This document shows, piece by piece, positions 25,101 through 35,495 of a stretch of DNA of 64,000 bases. Position 1 is the stretch's first letter. Every line of letters starts with the position of its first letter. The stretch is from positions 682,001 to 746,000 of the forward strand of contig JAGMUV010000011.1 of the NCBI GenBank assembly GCA_020744425.1, in the 5' to 3' direction. A model generated the notes under the pieces. It made no database searches, had not been told where the DNA came from, and saw only the letters and a program-made list of their open reading frames with translations. The position numbers and the translations under genes are program-made. The DNA is from Dactylonectria macrodidyma (taxonomy: Eukaryota; Ascomycota; Sordariomycetes; Hypocreales; Nectriaceae).

Positions 25101-25415
25101 GCTACACCCTTTGATCTCTCCGCTGGCAACTTTCCCTATCCTGGCAACGCATCTCTCGGCCCATCCACGCCCACCGCCGTCGACAACAACGTCTCTAATA
25201 TGGACGTCAGTCTCTTTGACGACTGGAACAACCAGGGCAATGAGATGTGGTACCTGCCGCCCGGCCCGGCCTTCTTTCAGAACGTGGAGAACACATCAGT
25301 TGCGATGACGGCCGAGGGCGTGAACGTTGGAGGACTCGACTTACTCGAATACATGGCCATGGATCCCTCGCAATTCCCAGGCTTGGACCCTTCAGGCCCT
25401 TCTTCCAACGTGTAA
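22182..25415 (+). CDS. Zn2Cys6 fungal transcription factor
   Basis: Four exons: 22182-22801, 22887-23153, 23210-24993 and 25060-25415, giving 1008 residues. The binuclear zinc cluster spans C57 to C90 with spacing C-X2-C-X6-C-X12-C-X2-C-X6-C (starting [14 protein letters not shown]), followed by a basic stretch RRKRK. The unusually long 12-residue loop containing DNPHDPPC recalls the group annotated as ARO80/ArcA-like; that assignment is from memory and unverified. A Ser/Pro/Gly-rich linker leads to a helical middle region ([46 protein letters not shown]) typical of the fungal-specific factor domain. The C-terminal 250 residues are Asn/Gly/Pro/Ser-rich and acidic near LFDDW, a plausible activation region. 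The third intron, 66 nt, is in frame. It should act in the nucleus; target pathway unknown. Confidence 0.92.
24994..25059 (+). other. In-frame 66-nt intron in the Zn2Cys6 gene
   Basis: It has GTAAGT donor, GCTAAT branch-like site and CAG acceptor, and is open in frame, so it is easily missed as coding sequence. Splicing joins GN to YRPTSPS; retention would add 22 residues in the disordered C-terminal part. Confidence 0.75.
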
Positions 25416-26661
25416 GCCACGGAAGATGGACAGCACAGGGCGATGTGATGGGCACGAAAAAGTAATGAACATCCTTTTTTCAATTGCATTCTTCTATGGG
25501 TGCTGTATCATGAATTGCATTATTTGTTTCTTTTTAGCGAAAAGGAGTAGCGGCACTAGTAGGGACTATCAAAACATGGCACTCCAAAAGAGGTTAGAAA
25601 TAGTACTGGTAGACAAAATCAAAAGAAGAAGTTGCGAGTGAAATTCCAAGTTTGACTGACTCTATGAGTGCAAAAGTGAAGTTTTCACCATAACTCCTGC
25701 TCACCAACCAATTGCTCTTATATACAAGAGCAGGTCTTCCCATGGATGAGCTTTATGGCGCGTGTTGAGACCATTTCCACGACTCTGGCCTACAGGAACA
25801 TCACATTATTCATCTCCAGTAAATGGGTTATAATAGCAAGAATACCCAGGCAAGACAGTAACCACTTTTGATTCAAATTGGTCTGTACATTCAATGCGTC
25901 GGTAAGGCGCGCATGCTCTCAGAACCCCATCAAATACCAATACCACACCGCGCAGTAGCAAACCACTACTCACGCTCCGCAACCCTTATCCTCCCCCTTT
26001 GGTCTCTCCCTCGACTGGCAATGGAACTGGTGGTGAGTGTACAATTCGTTCAAGAGAACCAAGGTTACCCTTGCCAGACGCATGCCACCCTAAACAGGGC
26101 AACATCGCATATCCCCAGAACCGATGCAAAAGCAACTTTCGCATCCTTTCGAAGCTCATCTCGAAGCACGGATCTTGCGCTCTGCAGAGTGAAAGTTCGA
26201 CTTACGAGGATGGAGACGAGGCCGAGGTCAATCTGCCATTGGCGGGAGCCCCTAGCACACACACCGTCCCGTCTCAACCGCCTAGTTGCATGCATCGTTT
26301 CCCCGTGACTGAAAAGGCATGCGGCTCAAGAGAAGAATGGTAGTTCAAGACAGCCATGTTCAGCCATGATCCACCAATCCCTCCGTTCTCTGTCCGTCTC
26401 AGACTCCATATAAAGCATTTCGTCAGTCAAGCCCGCCGCTCCCATTGCGTCTTTTTCTTTTTTTCTCCAATTTTTTTCGCGCCTGTCACTCCGTCCCTGT
26501 CTTGTTATTCATTATCAGGTTATGCCCTAGACCGTCTCGTTCCCGCCTTCATTCAGATATTAATCGCTGAAGCACTCGTGGCAAAAACAACAGGGATTAG
26601 CATTAGGATGTAGGAGTGAAGTCATCTAGGTGACAAGGCCCTTCTTAGACTTTAAGGGGTA
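25416..26661. other. Intergenic, convergent 3' ends of the Zn2Cys6 factor and taf14
   Basis: It holds two 3' untranslated regions and no recognisable gene. The alternative last exon of taf14 would lie at 26560-26625. Confidence 0.55.
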
Positions 26662-27803
26662 TTAATAAACATCACCGCAGGTCAAATGATTGTGGAGAGA
26701 GGGTCTTACCAGGTGTTCCCAGAGCTTAGTCGAAAGTCCTTCCGGCATGGTGTAGAGATCAATCGAGAATTCTCCGGCTTGAGTCAAGTCATCCACTATT
26801 AGCCCACCACACACACATCAATTGAAGAAGAGAAAGGGGGGGTGGGGGTTTGGTGAGGGATGGATAAGAATCAGACGAGGAACGGACTTACCCTCCACAT
26901 CACTCCTTATGTACGTGTCCGGACCCTTGTTCTCGTTGATGAGCTGGATAACACGCAGCAAATCCTCCTCCTCGAGCTTCTCCAGAGCCTCGGCAATTTT
27001 CTCGTAGTCGAACTTCTGGGCGCTCTTCTTGGTGGCGACACCCTTCTTCTTGGGACGGTGGTCGTCATCGGTGGGCAGGGGCCCAGTTTCGCGCAGACGC
27101 TCCTGGAGGGCTTGGGAGGGGTTCTTGAAGGTGACATTGTGGACGACCTCATACTTGTTCTTACCGAAGTTCAGGTCTTGGATGATGGGGGCGAGCTTCG
27201 TCTTCTCGGTGGTGTAGCAGTCGATGCTAAAATCGAACTCACCCCAACCCTCGTTCGAACAAAGAAATGGCGGCTTGACGAAGGCTAAAGGGCGGAGCAG
27301 ATATGGTCAGCATGCCAATATCCAGAAAAATGCAAACCCAATCGCTAACAGGTGTGCAATACAGAACGGAGAGGGGAAGGGCATGCATACTCTGAACGGG
27401 ATTCTCAAAGGTCGGATGCAGGTTGTAGACGACCTTGGTGAAGACGTCGGCAGGACGCTCCGTGCCATCCTCGTCAATCAGGAAGATTTTCAAGCTCCAT
27501 TCTCGTATGGGGAAGCCTTCAATAGCAGGCTTGTCACTTTACGCGCATCCTCGTCAGCAAATAGGTCTGGCAAGGTGCTTGTGGCTATGTTTCGCGTGTC
27601 CCTTGGCCGAGTAGTAGGCCTAGGAGACAAACTACTCCGACTCGAGGGGGGGACGGAGTGGCCGCAAGAGCGTGTGTGAGGACATAACGTTAAGGAATCA
27701 CTCACATGATATGTTGTTCAGTGACAACCTTGACTTTGCGCTGTAGATCGTCAGCACGGACTTTGCGAGGGGTGGCAGATCGCCGCGTCCGTGGGGTGGG
27801 CAT
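26662..27803 (-). CDS. taf14: YEATS-domain protein Taf14 (TFIID/TFIIF/chromatin-complex subunit)
   Basis: Exons 27803-27706, 27536-27391, 27284-26892 and 26795-26662 give about 256 residues. After MPTPRTRRSATPRK comes the YEATS domain: IEGFPIREWSLKIFLID, VVYNLHPTFENPVQTF, then SNEGWGEFDF with the aromatic acyl-lysine pocket residue W, and VHNVTFKNPSQ. A basic linker (KKKGVATKK) leads to a C-terminal ET-type domain (KIAEALEKLEEEDLLRVIQLI, GEFSIDLYTMPEGL, KLWEHL). In yeast Taf14 is shared by TFIID, TFIIF, Mediator-associated and chromatin remodelling complexes. The first intron uses an AAG acceptor. The 3' end is uncertain: reading through gives a stop at 26662, while splicing at GTAAGA (26709) to the acceptor ending 26626 would give a different tail ending at 26560. 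Confidence 0.88.
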
Positions 27804-30525
27804 GTCTCTGGTGAGAGGTGTGGATGTGGAAAGGGAAGTGGGTAGAGCAGTGGCAGAGACAACGCAAAGACTCCAAAGCTATGGTGGGCTGAGAAGGTCC
27901 AAGTACGTGTGCGGCAGCTGCAGTGATTGTGGCAATGATTGAGAAGTGATGGCGACGAGGAATAGGTAGCTAAGCAGACGGAGAGACGGTGTTGCAGGCG
28001 AGGCAAGGCGAGGAGAGAGGCAAGAATGGCCAGGCAGAGAAGCAGGCAGGCAGGACGCAGGCAGACCTGGCGGCGCGGTGTATGAGACGCGTGCGATGAG
28101 GCGTTGCTTGTGCCACGAGCCGTCATCGAGCCACGAGAAGTCATCGAGCCACAGCAGTGACTGATTGACCTGGAACCACAGCTAGTCGTTCCTGACAGCT
28201 GGCGAGACCATCCAGTTCGGTCGTCGCCAGCTGTCAAGCCCCAAACTTGGCAGGAGGCGCCTGTCAAAGCCAGTCCAAGCCAAGCCCATTCTCATCCTTT
28301 CAACGACACGCCCGTGACGAGCAGCCGCCATCCGTCATCCCAAGAACACCAAGACGCGAATCATCGACAAAACCAGAACCAGAACCCAACGACATGGGCA
28401 ACCAGCTGGGTAGCCAGCCAGCCAGCCGGGCACAGTGGGCGGTCATACTGTCGGACACCACCAGATCCAAGCAAACCAATGTGTGTTCGGCAATCGAGGC
28501 AGCCAGGACGAGAACAAGCCGACAAGGGCGCGGGCAAACGGGCAACGGGTAACGGGCAGCAGACAATAAAGGAACAGACGGCATCACTCACCTCGACCAA
28601 CATCTTGTCGGTGCTGAGAAATCTTCCTTTCTCTTGCAACCCAGTAGGGTCGGGGGTGAGGGGGGTCCAAAAACCGACAGGTGAACAAGACACAGACAGA
28701 AGCTCTCTCTCACACACAACTCACACGGGAGCAGACGGAGGGTGGGTAGGCAGGTCGGTTGCGTTGCGTTACAGGACAAATTCCTACAGCGATGGCGGAA
28801 AAGGTCGGTCGGACGGCGTCTGCAGGCGGGTATGACGGGGGTGTAGTAGTAAGTAGTGCGGACGGGCGAGAGAGAAAGAAATGGGGATTGGGAATGATGG
28901 ATGGAGCCAAGAGCGAGAGGCGCGAAGAGGGAAGAAGCGAAGTAAGTGGGCGGCGTCGACCGGGTTTTCCCACGCACTCAACACGCAACTGTCAACGCAC
29001 GACAAGGGATAAAAAACGACCTCCGGAGCAAAGTAGATGAGGCCAGCGAGTTTGAGGGTTCAGGCGGCGGGCGGAAACTAAGAACAAGGGGGGAGCGCGC
29101 GTGTGTGTGTGGGCGAAAGGCAAGGAGAAAAGAGGGAGAGGGAAGCAGGCGAGCGAGAAGGAGGCTGATCAACTCCCGGATTGACGCGCCGGAGGAGGCT
29201 GAGAAAAGACAGACCAAAACCACTGACGAGCCAGACCAACAGGAGAGACACTGGGCTACGGGAAAGCTTCCCTTTTTTTTCGCGGCTTGTAGTGCTGCTT
29301 TCGCTGGATCGCCTGTTGCCTTCTCGCTGATACAGCTGGTGCCGCCCAGGGGGGTCTTTTGCACCACTGTGCGCGAAGAAACTCCACTGCCTCGGACTTG
29401 ACAGGGGGCTGGCCTCTCTGATTCAACGCGCTGCCTTGCTTGACTCTCGGCCTGTCCTCCCTACCTTCGCCCGCCTCATTTGGTTGCTTACAAACCTACC
29501 AAATGATTTCAAAGGTAGGTAGCCAACCCTACCACGGGTCTAGGTACCTATCTACCTACCAAAGGTACGCATATCTACACCCTACCAATATGCGCAGAAG
29601 ATAGCACCGTGTCTTCTTCTCCATGGAGTACAAGCTCCAGCAGGCCATCGAGGTGGGCGATACCTCCTGACACGCCGCACAACCGTGGAAGCGCGTCCGA
29701 GCAAGGACGGTTTTAGTAGCATGTGTGCGTCTGTGGCGCCCCCGAGCCAGTCCAGTCAGGAGTCAAGGCATTGGACGCTACCAACAGCCCGTCCCGTCTC
29801 TCTGGTTCCTTGCTGTTCTCCCATGTGCCGTCATGGCCAGCCATGTCTCTGTCCCTTCCGGGTATTCGTGTGGTCACAGAGAGACAGAGAGAGCCAGGCA
29901 CAGAGGCAAACGCAAACATTCCCCAGCTCTTGGCATTCGGGGGGCACAACATCCTCTTGGGGAATTGGGGAGCGGGAGCGAGCTGCGTAAATCCGGTAGA
30001 CCCTAGCGCCAACCAACACAATGCCGTGACCGGGTGCATCGGTGAATCATGGATAAGGTCCTGTGGCGCAGCGCCGCCCTACAGCGGGTTAGCCACATCC
30101 CCCAGCGCCACTGGGATCCACAATCACAATCAACCATGCAATGACAAAACCCTGCTCAACCTTGGTGGCTGATGCTTAAAGGATTTGTTGATGCTTCACC
30201 GGCTGCATGGCGAGCACCCATCACGCAGGAACGTAGTGCTCCTATTAAGAGTTAAGGAGGCTTGATAACTGGCACATGTCCAGAAGGGAGCCAGACTTCA
30301 CCTTGACAGTTGGAAAAGGTAGAAAAAAACCCCAACAGCAAGAACTAGGCCTACTACTAGCAATAGTCCTTTAAATATGACAGAATCACCAGCCAACACT
30401 TGCGTCAAGAAGTTACATTGCCCATCTTCACGTCCAAGTCCTAAGTTGCCTTACTGAACTACTTCCATAGTAAACCCACCCCTTAGGCACAACAACATCA
30501 ACGATATCAACGACTCTCGCCCATC
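27804..30525. other. 2.7-kb divergent intergenic region (taf14 / orphan protein)
   Basis: About 27950-29250 is purine-rich on the + strand, mirroring a pyrimidine-rich promoter or leader of taf14 on the minus strand; it includes AGGCAGGCAGG-type imperfect repeats near 28045-28070. A dense cluster of TAGGTACCTA / CTACCTACC elements lies at about 29511-29585. No gene is recognised. Confidence 0.55.
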
Positions 30526-31833
30526 ATGGCAATCAACGACATACCGGAGATGCCAAAACCACCTCCAAAGGGATGCTGGTTCACCCACCTCCCCTACGGT
30601 AGTGGCAATATCTTCACAGACTTCGCTGGAACCCTTATCAACAACTTGTACAATGGCCCAATCGACTGCGATTGCCATTGGCGCGGTACGTGCATGCCGG
30701 GCGAGCCTCCCCTGCCGCCGATGGACGAGTTTATACAGGATGACTATATCAACCCGGGCTGGGAAGCCTTGCCGGTCGTCCCTGTCAACAAATCAATCCC
30801 AAATGCTCACACTTGGCGACCGAAGTGGTGGAGGGCGCATGGTCCCGCAGGTAGAAAGACTTTCCTCGAAGCGTTCTCCCCCCATAATGCAGATGGTCAC
30901 TGGAAGCGGGATGAAACTGGCCCGGAACCAGACCATCTCAAACGAGAGCCGGTCCTTCGCGGAGGAGATCCTCCACACAAGGGACTCACTATGTCAGACC
31001 ACAAGGGGTACCGCGCCAGCGTTATTAGGGCATTTCGCAAATTGCCCGCAAAGAAGCAGTTGGCCGTGATGGCGAAATGGCCTGACCTCAAGACCCATAC
31101 TGAATACATACACTGGACCAACGAAGTTGAGTTCGACCCACGCCCAGCACTGGCGATCTTGCTGGCGGATCCGCGGGGATGGGCTGGCCGCGCTGTTCAG
31201 GCCATGGACCGTAGACACGCCGGCCTCCTCCTCCATTGTGCTGATGCGGCCGTTTCGAGCATGTTGAACAAGACAATGCAGGAAATCCTGGACCATGCAC
31301 CAGGGACCGACAGCTCGGACCCGGACCGTGCTATGTATGAGAGCCGCAAAGCCATGACTACTAGGCGTCAGGAATACTATGAGGTTTTCAAGCACTACGC
31401 AGTGCTCTGGGAGCATACAACCCCAGCGGGCCTTGGCCGGGGCGACCATGGACACGAGACATTCAGTTTCGAAGCCCAAATCAACATCCCGGAGAAACCT
31501 CAGAACTTCACCCAAGAATTCCAGGATGTGACTGTTTCCTCCAACGATGTATGCGAAGCGGTCAACAGAGGGGCCATCTCGAACGTGGGGACGAAGGGCT
31601 CCTTCGTGGCAGACTTTGACACCATCATGGAGTCGCTAAACCAGCATATGAAGTCCGCGAAAAGCAACACTATGATGAATACTATGAATCTCCCGCTCAC
31701 TCTCGAACCGATGACCGGACATCTAGATTGGGCACCTGAGACACTTCCCAAGATATTCAAGGAGTCGTCTCATGCGGTGCAGCTCGGCATGAGCTACGTT
31801 TCTCTGTCGCTCTGGCTTGGAATTGGGAGGTAG
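30526..31833 (+). CDS. Unrecognised 435-residue protein, single exon
   Basis: An ATG in good context (CATCATGG) opens an uninterrupted 435-codon frame beginning MAINDIPEMPKPPPKGCWF. I do not recognise the family. Visible features are an early Cys/His-containing patch (IDCDCHWRGTC, about residues 48-58) that could bind metal, a Pro-rich N-terminal third, many Trp, His and Met residues (RPKWWRAHGPAG, ALAILLADPRGWAGRAVQAMDRRHAG), and a C-terminal part rich in Asn/Met (SNTMMNTMN). There is no signal peptide, clear membrane helix or coiled coil. Length, even residue composition and codon use typical of its neighbours argue that it is real. It is isolated: 2.7 kb upstream to taf14 and 690 bp to the convergent RanBP1 gene. 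Confidence 0.72.
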   Translation: MAINDIPEMPKPPPKGCWFTHLPYGSGNIFTDFAGTLINNLYNGPIDCDCHWRGTCMPGEPPLPPMDEFIQDDYINPGWEALPVVPVNKSIPNAHTWRPKWWRAHGPAGRKTFLEAFSPHNADGHWKRDETGPEPDHLKREPVLRGGDPPHKGLTMSDHKGYRASVIRAFRKLPAKKQLAVMAKWPDLKTHTEYIHWTNEVEFDPRPALAILLADPRGWAGRAVQAMDRRHAGLLLHCADAAVSSMLNKTMQEILDHAPGTDSSDPDRAMYESRKAMTTRRQEYYEVFKHYAVLWEHTTPAGLGRGDHGHETFSFEAQINIPEKPQNFTQEFQDVTVSSNDVCEAVNRGAISNVGTKGSFVADFDTIMESLNQHMKSAKSNTMMNTMNLPLTLEPMTGHLDWAPETLPKIFKESSHAVQLGMSYVSLSLWLGIGR

Positions 31834-32523
31834 GCACATCTGGAGTAGAGTAGGAGGGGAGTGAGTGTTGGGGAGGAGAGGGAGTGGAAAGATGCATTGT
31901 CGAAGTTATTGCGTTGTTGCCAAAGTATGGAAGGAGTGAAGTTGTTGTTATCGTTAGCAGGCTATATACCCTTTTACAATTTGATTCTGCCTACTAACAA
32001 CGCACTGGGCCACAATCGCAGTGAGCAAGTGTAGGCGTCGTTAGTTTGCGTGCAGACAGTCGAGCAGGAGCTCCGCGAAGGCTGACAGGGTGCCCAGTCA
32101 CGCAAGCCGGGAACCGCACAATGTCTATCTAATTTTTTAATTGAATGTGCTGTGTGATCTGATGCTCTTGATGCTATTCGTCCATCCACCAATCCGCCGG
32201 AAGGCGAGCTATCCATATGGCGCTCTCCTCCCACTCCACTCTCCATGACCCTCCATTCCGCGGGTCCTCGACTAATTTCGATCAGTGGTGTAGTGCGTGC
32301 GTGTGGTGATGGTGATTGTGGTGATGCGTGTATGTGTAAATTGGGTATGGGGTTCTGGGAATTTGGCGCCATCATCGTCCATCGACGACGATATCCAAGG
32401 CGTGTTGTGGTGACGTGCAGGGGAGATCGGGGTCCGGCCGGGACATTGACGGGGATTATGATTCAATCCCAGTGGGCATCCAGGCCGAGCCCGTAATGGG
32501 GGAGTGTATTAACCAGAGTCTGC
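31834..32523. other. Intergenic, convergent 3' ends of the orphan gene and RanBP1
   Basis: 3' untranslated regions, with a TG-rich stretch near 32290-32335. I see no gene. Confidence 0.6.
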
Positions 32524-33863
32524 TTAAGATGTCTCCTCGGCAGGAGCAGAAGCACCCTCCTCGGGAGCCTTGTCGGCATCGTCAGACTTAGCAAAGATCT
32601 CCTCATTCTCCTGCTGGGCCTTGATGAAGGAGTCCTTGAAGGCGTTGGCATCTGTGAATCGCAATATTAGCTTTTGAAGCTCAACAACAGCTTGCAGTGC
32701 ACATACTCTCGGAGTTGCCGAATCGGATAGCCAGGGTAACGGCCTCGGGCTCGCCCTCGCTGACATCGGCAGAAGCATTCCACACCCAGCTGCGGTCAGA
32801 GCCGACATTGGGGGAGAGCTTCATCTCCGGGACAACTACAGTCCTAAGTTAGCAAAAACACATGACAATATTTTTCCAGGTCCGTTGTCTTCCAACACGA
32901 ACCCCCTGAGTGGGACGTACTGTAGTGGTTGGCGCAGACCTTGAGGGTCTTGTCGCGGCGCATGACCAGGCGGGTCTTGCCGTTCTCCTTGTGCTTGAGC
33001 AGGCGGACGTCGCCAGTGCCTCGCTCCTTCCACTCGCTGGACTCCTTGATGAACTTGAACAGCTTGGCGCGCATCTTGAAGACCTGCTCCTCGGACTCCT
33101 CGTTGGTCTTGGTCTCGACCTTCTCAGTCAGCTTGATGACGGGCTCGAAGTGGACGTCCTCGGACTCAGGAGCAACATCCTATACACAGGTTTTGTCAGT
33201 TGTGTGGGACTCCTCATGAAACGGCAGCAGCAGTCACAGCTACTGCGGTAGAGACTAAAGGCAGCACGAGCTACCTCCAGGGAAAGACATACATCATCAC
33301 CCTTAGCCTCCCGCTGGGCCTTGGCGCTGCCAGAGTTGTCGCCGCGGTCCTCCTCCTCCTTCTTCTCCTTCTTGGCACCACCACCGAACATCGAGAAAAC
33401 GGAAGACGAGGTAACGGGCTTCTCAGCCTAGAATGACAATATTACATGTTAGCAGAGTGCGTTTGAATAAGATGTTAATGTGAAAAGGTAAGAGCAGGGC
33501 ATGTCGAGGAATGTTGGACGGGGATGGTGCTCGAGATCGCGCAAGAGATAACGACTGCACCGTTGGGAGCGGGCCGGAAGACGAAGACGACAAAACGAGA
33601 AGACAACGTGATTGCGTCGAGCGGAAATTAAACGGCGCGCCGATAGATAACAGTTCATCCCGAGCCATCGCTGCCGAAGAAGAAGAGTTTTTACCGCGCC
33701 ATCCCGCCGCCAACGGATGCGATGTCGTCAAAATCGCGGGGAAGCACCATCGCCACCAAAACCGCAGAGCAGCTATCCCACGTACCTCGGTGGTCTCGAC
33801 CTTGGGGGTCTCCTCGACCTTGGTCTCCTCGACCTTGGGCTCAGTAACTTCGGAGGCAGACAT
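32524..33863 (-). CDS. yrb1: Ran-binding protein 1 (Yrb1), nuclear transport cofactor
   Basis: Exons 33863-33786, 33427-33293, 33179-32921, 32835-32707 and 32651-32524 encode 242 residues. The N-terminus is acidic with repeated KVEET units, followed by a Lys/Glu-rich segment after [13 protein letters not shown]. The Ran-binding domain fills the second half: [74 protein letters not shown] and [18 protein letters not shown]. These are the canonical RanBD signatures, including the strongly conserved WKERGxGD. The protein binds Ran-GTP and helps RanGAP release importin and exportin cargo complexes in the cytoplasm. The short acidic tail is usual. The first intron, 358 nt, is the longest in the window and sits just after the acidic N-terminal exon. 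Confidence 0.94.
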
Positions 33864-35495
33864 TTTGGCGTTTGCGGTGTGTAGGTTGGAAACTCGTAAA
33901 TCTGTTATCCCCACCGCCACGTTAGCATGTGCGGTTCTCAATCTGCTGGGCGGGTTTTGACGACCCCTCTTCCCCCCTCCCTCTCCCCTCCTGCTTGCTC
34001 GGCGGGCGGACCAGCAGACGACCAGGCCACAAGTCAGAGGAGGAGAGAGTGGTTGCGAGAAATGAGTGAATCGGGATCGCGAACAGCGGGAACTCACCAG
34101 GTTAAAAGCGAATATTCGACGAGTTGTTGCTGCGCTGGTGCAAGATCCGTGGGGTAAAAGGATGTGCGGGTGCGAGACGGGGAGTTTTTGTCTGGTGATT
34201 TGGGTGAGTTGGTCCCCCTCCCTTCCCCCCCCTTCCCTGCTTCGCCGCCCGAAGAGAAATACCTAGTTGCCCCTCCTTTTCCCACCTTGGGCTGGCCGCT
34301 GCGGTGTGCGCTGTAGCCTGTGCGCCGTGTGCTGTAGGTACCTAGCCAAGTTGCCTGTGCACATGCGCTGGTGCTTGTGCTTCCAGGCGGGTGCGGCCTG
34401 CCTACGGGCACCAAAAAAAAAGTCAACAAGCCCTGCCATTGGCCCACCCATCCGCACACTGCTTCCACTTCTTCAGGTACCACTACAAGTCACTCTCCTG
34501 CACTGTTTTGCCGAAGAGGTACCTCCTACCTTTTGCAAAAGACCCCAGCGCAAAATTACATGTGGAGACCACCGCAAGTCACTCTCCATTGAGGTGGGTG
34601 GAACCACGTGAATAAGGTGGCTCTGGAAGCCGTCAATCGCTCATAATCAACTCCTCCGGCCGTTGGTAAGCAACGATGGAGCATTCCCTACCTAGATACC
34701 TAACAAAACATCGCTTAGCTTTAGTAGGCACATCAGTCACTCTATTTGGAGGACGCTGAGAATCAAAGCGGAGTACACAGTCATGATGTTGTTGCAGTGG
34801 CTCTAGCACTCAATCCAACATCCCACCTAATGAATACCACACCAACAGTTCTCCACGCCCAAGCTTACAGCTGCGTTGCTGGGCAGCACCGACCCAACAA
34901 TTACTTCGTAATTACCAGCTCGTCACAACTCCACAACAAGCGTCTCTCAACTACGACTGCCGGACACTAAGCCGGGAGCTAGCACAACCACCTGGACTTC
35001 ACTTCACCCAACTATCGTAAACCATCAATCGGTAATGCATTTTAAAATTGGGTAGTATTACAATCGATATAGTATTCGCAGATCTCAAGGAGGATCTCGC
35101 GGCTTCCCTCTCCTCATTTTTTTCTCCGTATATCTGGGCAGTATTACAACCTGGCAATATCCGCCATCCTGGGAAGGATCTGATCGGGCAGCCTTGTCTT
35201 CTTTTTTCCAACGTCCGTATCATGTACACATGTGTCAGGAAGCACATCAAAAGGGAAGGGATGCTGGGTAACCAAGGGAAATGCGGAGGGGGATTGAGTA
35301 TTCATAAAGCAAAAAGCAAAGAAAGTGTAATGAGAAGAAAAAGACAAAGACAATGTCTACATGATGGTTAAGAGACCGAAAACTCCGTCCAATACCGTGA
35401 TTCCCATACCTCAAAATTGCCAGCCCGAGTTCGTCCATACCACAAAGTTACCTCCAGCAATGAAATGAACGAGCAAAGAAATCAGACGAACCCCC
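33864..35495. other. Intergenic between RanBP1 and the membrane-protein gene
   Basis: It carries the RanBP1 promoter (about 33900-34260) and the 3' region of the next minus-strand gene. GGTACC/CTACCT motifs recur near 34335-34350, 34477-34530 and 34688-34702. No gene is recognised. Confidence 0.55.
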
